From CBDFKB01 sp965248715 (GTDB taxonomy: Bacteria; Pseudomonadota; Alphaproteobacteria; Rhizobiales; Rhizobiaceae): 54,825 nt of DNA. How positions within the stretch are numbered: position 1 is the stretch's first letter; the number at the start of each line of letters is the position of its first letter. The stretch is from assembly GCA_965248715.1 (NCBI GenBank), contig CBDFKB010000003.1, positions 1 to 54,825 of the forward strand, in the 5' to 3' direction. Position numbers and translations under genes: made by a program. Below, piece by piece: positions 27,717 to 35,790 of this stretch. The notes under the pieces are model-generated. The model saw only the letters and a list, made by a program, of their open reading frames with translations. It was not told the DNA's origin and made no database searches.

Positions 27717-27733
27717 TTTTGAATCGTTCTAAA
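27717..27733. promoter_or_regulatory. Candidate Irr-binding ICE box of the suf operon
   Basis: TTTTGAATCGTTCTAAA is a 17-bp palindrome with one mismatch (ideal TTTAGAA-3-TTCTAAA). It matches the iron control element bound by Irr in Rhizobiales, and suf operons are known Irr/RirA/IscR targets in this group. It lies between the suf operon and the divergent sulfotransferase gene, so it could affect either. Confidence 0.5.
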
Positions 27734-27827
27734 TTGAAGGTTAAGACCTACGCTAAGACCGGTCAAGGCAACCAAGGGCCAGCGGGCATTTAGCAGGCAT
27801 TGGTGCTAATTATACGGGAACACGCAA

Positions 27828-29468
27828 ATGGCCAAACCGGCGGCGGCAGGCATTGATTTGGAACCACTTTCACGGCGCCTGCAAGCGCTGCCACCGGGTG
27901 CGCTTGATGGCGAACTGATACGGGCTCAAACAGCGGCGAAGCGCGAACCGGGCAACCCGACACATGATTTTGCCGCTGGCATAATTTTGACCAGGCTCGG
28001 CGACCATGTAAGTGCGATCGAGACCTTGAAACGCGCGCTCAAACGGGCCGCAGATTCTAAGGTGATCCTCGGTGCCCTGTCATTCCTATTGGCGGCCAAG
28101 GCCAAGGATCATCGCGCCGCACTGAAATATCTCAGACGCAAACACCAGCTGAACCGCCTGGACGGCCAGACCCTGTTGCTGATGGCCAACAGCCATCTGG
28201 AACTTGGCGAAGCGCGCGAGGCAATGAAAATACTCGACCGGGCCGAACCGCTGATTGCCGACAAGGTTCGCATCCATGCGCTACGCTCGCGGTGCATGTT
28301 CCGCATCGGCGACAGTGCCGGCGCCCGGCATTATTACCGCATGATCCTCAAATCGGACCCGAAAGCGGTGGCATCGGTGGTCGACCGGGTTGCCTTGCTG
28401 CCGGACAATACTGAGCAAGATCTCATCGAACTATACGAGATATTAGGCAAGTTGGCCGACCATTCGCCGCAATCTTTCCGCAACGGCCAGCATCATACAT
28501 TGTCATTGTTCGCGCTTGGCACGGTTTGTGAGCGGCTTGGCAAGTATGACGAAGCGTTCCACCGCTTTGCGGAAATGAATCGGATCCAGCCCAAGGAGCG
28601 TGAACCGGACAGCTTTGCTGGCGAATTCGAAATCCTGCACCAAGTGTTTAACAAGGCACGCTTTGACGCTTCGAGCGGCGGAGGCAAGCGGGATCCAGCG
28701 CCGGTGTTTGTGGTCGGCATGCCCCGTTCCGGCACCACGCTGATCGAAAGCATATTGGCCGGACACCGGAAAATCCACGACTGCGGCGAATTGGAGTTTT
28801 TCACCCGGCAATTGCATTTTATCGGCATTACCGCGCCGCGCGATACACCAATAGCCGATGCTATTACTCAGGTGAAAACCAGCCTCGATAGCGCCCCGAT
28901 CAACGGTTTTCGTGATCTTGGCCACGAATATACCAGGCAAAATGGGCTGCAGAAGTTTCGCGGGCTGCTAACAGTCGACAAGATGCCGCAAAACTTCATG
29001 GCGCTCGGCCTGATCGCGCTGACATTTCCCGATGCCAAGATCATTCACTCCATGCGCGACCCGATGGATTGCTGTGCGTCGGCCTACAAGAACCCGTTGA
29101 TGGGCTATCACACCGCCTACGCAAATGATCTCGATTCACTTGGCCGCTATTATCTCGCATATGCCCGGTTGATGCGCCATTGGAAAACGGTGCTACCACT
29201 GGCGATCCACGATGTCCGATACGAAGATGTGGTGAGCGACACGGAAACCACTGCCCGCGCGATGATCGCATTTCTCGGCCTTGATTGGGACCCGGCATGC
29301 CTGTCGAAGCGCCAACAAAAACGAGACGTAAACACCGCGTCGGCCTGGCAGGTGCGCCAGCAGATTTACAAATCCTCGCTCGGCACTTGGCGCCAATATG
29401 AAAGCCATTTACAACCGCTGGCTTCACTATTGGCGCACGAGACCGCAGCGTACACCAACAGCGGCTAA
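27828..29468 (+). CDS. TPR-repeat sulfotransferase-fold protein
   Basis: A 546-residue protein. The first 250 residues carry tetratricopeptide repeats (for example GIILTRLGDHVSAIETLKRA and LANSHLELGEAREAMKILDR). The C-terminal half is a sulfotransferase domain with the PAPS-phosphate loop VFVVGMPRSGTTLIES (from about residue 294), the CGELEFF block and a late IHSMRDPMDCCAS segment (3'-phosphate site). It would transfer sulfate from PAPS to a protein or polysaccharide; the acceptor is unknown. It is divergent from the suf operon. Confidence 0.88.
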   Translation: MAKPAAAGIDLEPLSRRLQALPPGALDGELIRAQTAAKREPGNPTHDFAAGIILTRLGDHVSAIETLKRALKRAADSKVILGALSFLLAAKAKDHRAALKYLRRKHQLNRLDGQTLLLMANSHLELGEAREAMKILDRAEPLIADKVRIHALRSRCMFRIGDSAGARHYYRMILKSDPKAVASVVDRVALLPDNTEQDLIELYEILGKLADHSPQSFRNGQHHTLSLFALGTVCERLGKYDEAFHRFAEMNRIQPKEREPDSFAGEFEILHQVFNKARFDASSGGGKRDPAPVFVVGMPRSGTTLIESILAGHRKIHDCGELEFFTRQLHFIGITAPRDTPIADAITQVKTSLDSAPINGFRDLGHEYTRQNGLQKFRGLLTVDKMPQNFMALGLIALTFPDAKIIHSMRDPMDCCASAYKNPLMGYHTAYANDLDSLGRYYLAYARLMRHWKTVLPLAIHDVRYEDVVSDTETTARAMIAFLGLDWDPACLSKRQQKRDVNTASAWQVRQQIYKSSLGTWRQYESHLQPLASLLAHETAAYTNSG

Positions 29469-29696
29469 CATGGCTGAGTAAGCACCGCATCGTTCGACAT
29501 TCGTTGCAAATCCATGTGGAGATATTATCTGCCAGATATATCACTTGAAATTGCCATGCGCGATTGTCTAAAAAGGGCGCTCGCGGAACGGACGTAAAAC
29601 CTAATCCGGACCGATGCCCTTTTGGCCGAATTTCAGCGAACATCGATGCCGCCGACCAAGCCGCCGGTGCCCGATATCGGCGCCACCACCGATTGC

Positions 29697-29797
29697 CTAG
29701 AGCGTGTCACCCAAAAGTGGGTGCCGGTTTTGGGTGACACGCATAAACAAAGAGATAGCGCGATGAAGCTATTCCAACACTTCGTGACAAGCGCTAG
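29697..29797 (+). repeat. RIME-like intergenic repeat abutting a ribosome binding site
   Basis: A 101-bp copy and the cleanest type I head: GCGTGTCACCCAAAA pairs perfectly with TTTTGGGTGACACGC around the loop GTGGGTGCCGG. The tail ends in GCGCTAG, whose last G begins the GGAGTAGG Shine-Dalgarno of the hydrolase gene at 29806, so the element is probably in that gene's 5' leader. Confidence 0.88.
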
Positions 29798-29805
29798 GAG
29801 TAGGA

Positions 29806-30489
29806 ATGCCTGAGGTCATATACAACGGACCCGCTGGCCGGCTGGAAGGCCGTTATCAGCCGGCAAAAGACAAAGCCGCGCCAATCGCCATGGTTCTCCA
29901 CCCGCACCCGCATCCGAAATTCGGCGGCACCATGAACAACCAGATCGTCTATGATTTGTTCTACATGTTCGTCGCCCGTGGCTTTACCACCCTGCGTTTT
30001 AATTTCCGCGGAGTTGGACGCAGCCAGGGCGAGTTCGACTACGGTCAGGGCGAATTGTCCGATGCTGCTAGCTCGCTCGACTGGATTCAAAGCCTGCATC
30101 CCGATTCACAAGGATGCTGGATCGCCGGTTATTCGTTTGGTGCCTGGATTGGCATGCAATTGTTGATGCGTCGCCCGGAGATCGAAGGTTTCATGTCGAT
30201 CGCGCCGCAACCGAACCTATATGATTTTTCGTTCCTGGCGCCCTGCCCGTCTTCCGGGCTGATCATCCATGGCGACAAGGATACCCTGGCGCCGGCGCGT
30301 GACGTGCAAGGCCTGGTCGACAAACTGCGCCAGCAGCGCGGCATCATGGTCACCCAAAAGCAGATTGAAGGGGCAAACCATTTCTTCTCCGACCAGCACG
30401 ACCAATTGATCGGCGAATGCTCCAACTATCTCGACAAGCGGCTCAACTTGATTGAAGGTGGCCGCCACGAGACCATGCTGCTGCGGTAA
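29806..30489 (+). CDS. Alpha/beta hydrolase of the suf-linked type
   Basis: A 227-residue hydrolase: LHPHPHPKFGGTMNN near the oxyanion hole, FNFRGVGRSQG, GYSFGAWIG with Ser110, IIHGDKDTLAPARDV (Asp), and GANHFFSDQHDQL (His). In many Rhizobiales a close relative lies directly upstream of the suf operon; here it sits on the other side of a TPR-sulfotransferase gene and faces away. The Shine-Dalgarno overlaps the end of a RIME-like repeat. The substrate is unknown. Confidence 0.85.
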   Translation: MPEVIYNGPAGRLEGRYQPAKDKAAPIAMVLHPHPHPKFGGTMNNQIVYDLFYMFVARGFTTLRFNFRGVGRSQGEFDYGQGELSDAASSLDWIQSLHPDSQGCWIAGYSFGAWIGMQLLMRRPEIEGFMSIAPQPNLYDFSFLAPCPSSGLIIHGDKDTLAPARDVQGLVDKLRQQRGIMVTQKQIEGANHFFSDQHDQLIGECSNYLDKRLNLIEGGRHETMLLR

Positions 30490-30555
30490 ATACGGCATTG
30501 GACTTGCCCGGAATTTGTGGGAAGACTTCATTCTATCCCGGCTCATGTGGCATCG

Positions 30556-30662
30556 CTAGAGCGTATTCCCGAAAAGTGTGCAGCGGTTTTCGGATAAGAA
30601 TACGCGACAAAACAAACCGATAGCGCGACGAAGCAAATCCTACGCTTGGTGACAAGCGCTAG
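30556..30662 (+). repeat. RIME-like intergenic repeat, type II head
   Basis: A 107-bp copy with CTAG at both ends. The head GCGTATTCCCGAAAA pairs with TTTTCGG and GAATACGC (bulge ATAA). The tail contains TAGCGCGACGAAGC then TACGCTTGGTGACAAGCGCTA. The stem bases differ from type I but pairing is kept. Confidence 0.88.
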
Positions 30663-30766
30663 TCAGCGAACAAAATCGCGGCGGTCAAATCGGTCAATAT
30701 TAAATTCCCTTGGTATTAGGGGCATGGCTGCCGGTTCCATTACAAAAGCTGCATGAGGGTAAATTT

Positions 30767-31552
30767 ATGAATTATCAAACACTTCGCTACGATATTTCCG
30801 AAGGCATAACCACCATCACCCTTGATCGGAAAGACAATCCCGCTAACGCGCTAAACGGGGTTATGGCCGAAGAGTTGTTTGATGTCAGCGTCCGGTGTGG
30901 TGCGCCAGAGGTGCGGGCGGTGATTATTACAGCTGTCGGTAAGATGTTTTGCGGTGGTGGGGATCTGGCGGAGATGGACGCGGTGCCTGACAAACACGCA
31001 CATCTGATCCGAATGGCCACATTGTTGCACGCGGGACTTTCGCGATTTGCCCATATCGACGCGCCGGTCATTATCGCCTTGAACGGGACGGCAGGTGGCG
31101 GTGGATTTTCGCTGGCATTGTCAGGTGACTATGTGATCGCGTCAGATAAGGCCAAATTCGTTTCGGCCTATACCGCATCGGGGCTCACACCGGACGGGTC
31201 TTCCACTTACTATTTGGCTAAACATGTCGGACTGCTGCGGGCAAAAGAACTGATGCTGACAAACCGAGTGCTAACGGCGGTCGAGGCTCAAGAGTGGGGC
31301 ATCGTCAACAAAGTAGTCGCACCCGAGGCGGTGATGAGTGAAGCCCGTTCTATGGCAAAGCAAATAGCATCCGGTCCGACGAAAGCTTTTGGTGGCACCA
31401 AGCGATTGTTGGACACGGCGTTTTCTGATGGCATGGAAACCCAACTCGATCGCGAGACACGGTCGATCGCTGACATGATGCGGACCGAAGACGGTCCCGC
31501 AGGCATCGCCTCGTTCCTGGCCAAGGAGACACCCATATTCAAGGGGAAATAG
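30767..31552 (+). CDS. Enoyl-CoA hydratase/isomerase family protein
   Basis: A 261-residue crotonase-fold protein. The oxyanion-hole segments are KMFCGGGDLAEM and LNGTAGGGGFSLALSGDYVI, followed by ASGLTPDGSSTYYLAKHVG, where Asp replaces the second catalytic Glu as in several isomerase-like relatives. It acts on acyl-CoA esters. The ATG at 30767 has GAGGG about 8 bases upstream; a longer frame to 30710 adds unrelated residues. It borders the accessory patch that includes the aromatic-acid genes. Confidence 0.88.
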   Translation: MNYQTLRYDISEGITTITLDRKDNPANALNGVMAEELFDVSVRCGAPEVRAVIITAVGKMFCGGGDLAEMDAVPDKHAHLIRMATLLHAGLSRFAHIDAPVIIALNGTAGGGGFSLALSGDYVIASDKAKFVSAYTASGLTPDGSSTYYLAKHVGLLRAKELMLTNRVLTAVEAQEWGIVNKVVAPEAVMSEARSMAKQIASGPTKAFGGTKRLLDTAFSDGMETQLDRETRSIADMMRTEDGPAGIASFLAKETPIFKGK

Positions 31553-31728
31553 GCAGCGAAATGCGAAACCGCAATATTTGAAAAACACGCCTGTATGATG
31601 GGACAAAGCTAGCCCCGCTACCCCAAAGAGTTCCCCATTTTTTGCCCCCCTGGGTGACCGCAGATGCATGGCTCCTGATCGCTTCGATAAGGCGCCCGGA
31701 AAGATAGATCGCAAGACATCAAAAATTT

Positions 31729-32427
31729 GGCAAATAATACCAACGGTGGCAAATATTACGTCAGATTCTAGGCCCTAAGACAGTTCGGCTACCTTGCTGG
31801 GCAAGAAGTGGAGGCCCTTGGTATTATTGATCTGAGGGGCACTTGGCTCATTATCTGAGAACAGATAAAAATGCTCTTTCGGGACACCATTGTAACGTCT
31901 CAAATGTCTCTTCGATTGGTTCCAGAAGTTCTCAATCCCGTTGATGTGATTATGCTTATCTGCAAATAGTTCCGAATGGTTGATGCGATAGTGATGGAAC
32001 TCTGAAACATCCAGGGCATCATAAGCCTTAAAGCTGTCTGTGTAGACGATGGAATGCGGCTTTATCTTCTCCCTTATAATAGGGAAAAGCGTTGCAGAGG
32101 CGGCGTTTGGGATGATCTTGGCATGGACATAGCCATTCCTCTTCAAAAGCCCGAAGACAGGAACCTTGCCGCCAGCACCACGGCCTCTTTTGCCTTTGCG
32201 CCTGCCGCCAAAATAACTCTCATCCAACTCAATCTCGCCGCTCATCATGGCCGGTTCTTCGCTGACGATTTCTGCGTGGATGGTCTCGCGAAGCTTGTGA
32301 AAAAAGAGGATTGCTGTGTTGCGATTCACGCCTGATAATTCAGCCGCAGAACGCGCTGTAGCACCCGCACAGAAATACTTGATAAGCTCAATTTGAATAC
32401 TTCGCGAGAGCCTGCTACGTCGTCTTA
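31729..32427 (-). mobile_element. IS1595-type insertion sequence, damaged at both ends of its gene
   Basis: A remnant holding most of one IS1595 transposase gene. The outer end at 31729 has the GGCAAATAATACCAACGGTGGC block; a similar ATACCAACGGTGGC block stands alone at 43984. The other end is missing: the transposase coding similarity begins abruptly at about 32425, exactly where the gentisate dioxygenase similarity stops. Confidence 0.7.
31775..32425 (-). pseudogene. IS1595 family transposase, truncated at both termini
   Basis: Starting near 32425 the frame reads RRRSRLSRSIQIELIKYF, the usual first residues of the family without the initiator Met. It continues through HTH and the DDE-type domain (IELDESYFGGRRKGKRG; VYTDSFKAYDAL; HNHINGIENFWNQSKRHLRR). 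After PKEHFYLF the family's usual C-terminus is replaced by an unrelated 27-residue tail, so a deletion or frameshift has removed the end. The frame is open upstream into the dioxygenase remnant (to 32518) but this part is not transposase. Very likely inactive. Confidence 0.8.
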
Positions 32428-33383
32428 CTTCCTGCCGTCCAGAACCACTGTGCCGTTGCCTTCGAAAACTTGGAACACGGTCGAGCCCACGTCTTGTCTT
32501 GTTGGCTTGGCGTCTCACAGCCTTGTCTCAAACGGTGGAACTCGCAGCGGATGGTCGGCAAGACATCACCACCGGTGGTCGGATTTACGTACCGGATAGC
32601 TGCATGCCCCTGTCCAACAGTTGCCCGGTGGCCTTCGTCTTCAAGGAGAAGTTGCTGGTTAAGAGCGCGGTCGGTGAATTCCCATCTATAGGCGCCGATA
32701 GTTGATGCCACCGTATCTTGCAAAGCCGACAGCGGGCGAAGTCCCGGGTGGCACCAAAGTCGTTCGCTACGGGAGAAATTTGGCGTTGCATAATCGCTCA
32801 AATGGTCAGAGCCGAATTCAAAAAATCCCACGTCCATTTGTTGCCCGAAGGGGATGTCCAGGCCATCGATCCAAGCCATCGGCGTGTCGCTAACGTTGTG
32901 ATGGCCGTGAAAACACCAGCCCGGGGTTAAAAGGAGATCACCACGCGACATTCGCACTGGGTCGCCATTGACCACGGTCCAAACCCCTTCGCCCTCGACC
33001 ACAAATCGAAACGCATTTTGAGAATGCCTGTGCTCAGGAGCGGTTTCGCGCGGGCCCAGGTACTGAATTGCAGCCCAAAGCGTGGGCGATATATAAGCTT
33101 TTCCACCCAATCCGGGATTTGCCAAGCCAATAGCGCGCCGTTCGCCGCCGCGACCGACTGGCACAAGCTTACCTGCGGTTTCGGCAAGCGGTAACAGCGT
33201 GCTCCACTTCCAGACATGCGGCACAGCCGCAGGCTTTGGATGCAACGGCATCAGGTCACCTGTTTGGGTCCACAGCGGGTTGAGATGGTTGTCGACAAAC
33301 CCTTGGTACAACGCACGCAATTCGGGGCTATCATCGGGTTGCATGACATGGCGCGCAGAGGTTTTAATAATGTCGTCGTTCAT
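32425..33383 (-). pseudogene. Gentisate 1,2-dioxygenase, frameshifted and cut by an IS
   Basis: The first 290 or so residues are a good bicupin gentisate dioxygenase: WKWSTLLPLAETAGKLVP, APEHRHSQNAFRFVVEGEG (metal-binding His pair) and LLTPGWCFHGHHN. Near 32490-32505 the similarity moves to the +1 frame (GSTVFQVFEGNGTVVLDGRK, then stop at 32425). It then ends at the IS1595 border, removing the rest of the second cupin. The enzyme would open gentisate with Fe(II) to maleylpyruvate. Start at ATG 33383, behind AAAGGTG. LysR gene upstream on the same strand. Confidence 0.8.
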
Positions 33384-33499
33384 GACAAAACACCTTTCAT
33401 TGGGAAGCGTCGGATTGGTTTGGCGGTAAAGCATTCTTAAATGTTGGCAAGGCATCGAGCGCGTCGAAGGTCTCGATTTAGCCTATTGGCTCGCAGTGG

Positions 33500-34387
33500 C
33501 TATTCCCCTTGATTATTACCGATAATTTTTTCGATCAATGAAATGACAATTCGAATGCGTCGCAAATCTCGTTGATCTGAATGGGACAGCAGCCATAGCT
33601 CGCGAGATGGTAAATCTATCCCGCTATCATTTGAAATACGTTGCAGGCCTTTGATACGATCAGCAACAATGTTCGGTAGCAGCGATTTTCCGTGCCCTGC
33701 AATAACCGCCTCGGTTACCGTCTCACCATCATGAACTTTTAGGCCCGACACATCACAAGGGCTAATTCGAACAACACGATTTATCCATTGAGCCTGGGTT
33801 ATATGCGCCATAGAATCATCGTAGTTGACCCAAGGTAAATTTGCCGCTTCGCTTGTTGAATAGCTGCTGGACCCATACAACGAATAATCAAGCTGGCCAA
33901 TTCGCCTGGCGTTTATCTTAATTCCACCAGTCACAGGACGGGCAAGTCGTATTGCAAGGTCAGCTTCACGGCGCGTCAGGCTCAAATCGCGACTATCTGG
34001 AATGAGTTCAACTTCCAGGCCGGGATATGGTTTGAGTAGATCGCCAATCCTTGGTGCAAAGACGCGATTGATCAAAATAGGAACCGATGTCAAACGAACC
34101 ATTCCTGCATATGATTGTTGATCGGACCCTAGCGTTTCTCCGATTAGCTCAACTTGATGTTCTATTGCCTCTGCTCTGTCGGCAATCGCCTCACCGATCG
34201 GTGTAAGGCGTAACCCACCGTCAGTTTGGCGAATAAATAGCGGGGTTGTTGTCGCTGACTGAATAGTTGCAAGGCGTCGGGATACGGTTGTGGCATCGAC
34301 ATTCATTAAGCGGGCTGCCCGGCCAATGGTTTGCCCGCGTTGTAAGGCTAGGACGTAGCGTAGATCATTCCAGTTCAGCATCTGCAT
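33500..34387 (-). CDS. LysR family transcriptional regulator
   Basis: A 295-residue LysR-type regulator with an N-terminal winged HTH (LNWNDLRYVLALQRGQTIGRA; NVDATTVSRRLATIQ) and a substrate-binding half (MVRLTSVPILINRVFAPRIG, then DLAIRLARPVTGGI). It sits between the broken gentisate dioxygenase gene (same strand, 116 bases downstream) and the divergent YciI-isochorismatase pair; either could be its target. Inducer unknown. Confidence 0.9.
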   Translation of the reverse strand: MQMLNWNDLRYVLALQRGQTIGRAARLMNVDATTVSRRLATIQSATTTPLFIRQTDGGLRLTPIGEAIADRAEAIEHQVELIGETLGSDQQSYAGMVRLTSVPILINRVFAPRIGDLLKPYPGLEVELIPDSRDLSLTRREADLAIRLARPVTGGIKINARRIGQLDYSLYGSSSYSTSEAANLPWVNYDDSMAHITQAQWINRVVRISPCDVSGLKVHDGETVTEAVIAGHGKSLLPNIVADRIKGLQRISNDSGIDLPSRELWLLSHSDQRDLRRIRIVISLIEKIIGNNQGE

Positions 34388-34390
34388 TTC

Positions 34391-34407
34391 TGCAGTTTAA
34401 CACTGCA
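34391..34407. promoter_or_regulatory. Inverted repeat, candidate LysR-regulator site
   Basis: TGCAG - 7 bases - CTGCA lies just outside the LysR start codon and about 70 bases before the divergent YciI gene, the common position of a LysR recognition site. It is short, so chance is possible. Confidence 0.35.
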
Positions 34408-34478
34408 AATTATAGCCTTCAAGTTGCGTATTTATTTTTGCTACAATGACCGCATGTTGCCAATTGTGGAGGTAAATT

Positions 34479-34793
34479 ATGAAGTTCGTGGTCTTGTTTG
34501 AAGACAATGCGGGAACCGGTGATGCAGTTCGTTCCAAACACATGCCTGATCATTTGTCGTTTCTGAAGAAGCATTCAACAAAGATCGAAGCAGCAGGACC
34601 ACTTCGGGAACAAGATGGTGCCGGCGCTGGTGGACTTTGGATAGTTGAGGCTGAAACCGCATCAAAGGTGCAGGAATTGATTGAGGACGACCCGTTTTGG
34701 CCAACCGGTTTGAGAAAGTCGGTACGTATCGTTCAATGGATTCAGGTTTTTGCAAATGGCCAGATCGCGTCACAATTTGAAAGGGATTCGTAA
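34479..34793 (+). CDS. YciI-like protein
   Basis: A 104-residue dimeric ferredoxin-fold protein of the YciI family (MKFVVLFEDNAGTGDAV; HLSFLKKHSTKIEAAGPLRE; GLWIVEAETASKVQELIEDD). Some relatives act as small hydrolases or dehalogenase-like enzymes in aromatic degradation. The ATG follows GGAGG by 7 bases. Its stop overlaps the next ATG by one base (TAATG), so the pair is coupled. Confidence 0.85.
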   Translation: MKFVVLFEDNAGTGDAVRSKHMPDHLSFLKKHSTKIEAAGPLREQDGAGAGGLWIVEAETASKVQELIEDDPFWPTGLRKSVRIVQWIQVFANGQIASQFERDS

Positions 34794-35386
34794 TGACAGC
34801 TCCCCAAACTCTTCTTCAAATGTCAGGTGCCAATCTTCAACCCGCCGCTTTGCGCACGGCCAGCCTGATATTAATCGATTTTCAGAATGAATACCTCAGT
34901 GGTTCCCTTGAATTGACTGGTGCGATTGAGGCAATTGCTAAAGCGCGACAACTCATCTCAGCGGCCAGAGAAGCAGGCACCCACGTCGTTCACGTTGCCC
35001 ACAAGGGTGGGGCTGGTGGTTTGTTTGATCGCAGCGCTGATCGTGGGCAGATCATTTTGGATGTAAAACCGGAAGCTGATGAACAAATAATTGAAAAGAG
35101 TTTGCCAAATTCTTTTGCGGAAACACCGCTGCATTCAGTCTTGCAAGGTGCAGGTCGCAAAGAAATTATCATTTGCGGTTTCATGACCCATATGTGTGTA
35201 AGTTCGACGGCACGAGCGGCATTGGATTTGGGTTATAGAGTAACAATTGATGCGGAAAGTTGTGCAACGCGGGATCTGCCCAGCGGACATGGCGGCATCA
35301 TTAGCGCTACAAACCTTCATAACGCATCGCTTGCGGCGCTGTCAGATCGTTTCGCTGTCATTGCCAGAAATTTCTATTCGCAATGA
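34793..35386 (+). CDS. Isochorismatase-family cysteine hydrolase
   Basis: A 197-residue hydrolase: LILIDFQNEYLSGSLEL gives the catalytic Asp, a Lys follows in the IIEKSLPNSF segment, and ICGFMTHMCVSSTARAALDL carries the nucleophile Cys. Members cleave amides or vinyl ethers (nicotinamidase-like, isochorismatase-like). It is coupled to the YciI gene. Substrate unknown; the neighbours suggest an aromatic or amide compound. Confidence 0.88.
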   Translation: MTAPQTLLQMSGANLQPAALRTASLILIDFQNEYLSGSLELTGAIEAIAKARQLISAAREAGTHVVHVAHKGGAGGLFDRSADRGQIILDVKPEADEQIIEKSLPNSFAETPLHSVLQGAGRKEIIICGFMTHMCVSSTARAALDLGYRVTIDAESCATRDLPSGHGGIISATNLHNASLAALSDRFAVIARNFYSQ

Positions 35387-35437
35387 AATCTGAAATAGCA
35401 TTTTTCTTTCGTTCATCCGACTTCACAAAGCAGATTA

Positions 35438-35577
35438 GTACCTGCCAAAAACCCTCGATTTTGTTGGGCTGGGTATGATTTTGAAGTTTCGAGTACCGGA
35501 TAATATATTGAAATATTTGAGGACGCAAAAACGAAAAATTGCTCCCAGGACCCAAAAGAAGGGTTTTTTGCAGGTGC
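35438..35577 (-). repeat. MITE-like element, copy B (inverted relative to copy A)
   Basis: A 140-bp element nearly identical inside to 3407-3545 but in the opposite orientation. The ends are inverted repeats of different sequence from copy A: CCTGCAAAAAACCC and CCTGCCAAAAACCC here against CCTCTAAGAACCC and CCTCTAAAAACCC there. It lies 52 bases after the isochorismatase gene and closes the accessory patch. Confidence 0.78.
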
Positions 35578-35790
35578 TCAAGTGTGAAGTCTTACACCAA
35601 TGGAACTCGATGTTAGAGCGTGTGCGATGTTGGCAAATCGGTTCGTCCGACTGGGCGTGAAGTGTAGCGTGATGTTCGCTGATTGGGTTTACCCCAATAC
35701 GACATTGGATAATTTGGGCACCCTGCCATGTCCCAATAAGGTGACAGGGGGGGTGATCCGTCGATCATGTAACTGGGATGGGTTTGCCAC

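Noticed and set aside
29041..29643. A 200-residue minus-strand open frame overlapping the sulfotransferase end
   Set aside because: Most of it is antisense to the sulfotransferase domain, and it has no family features.
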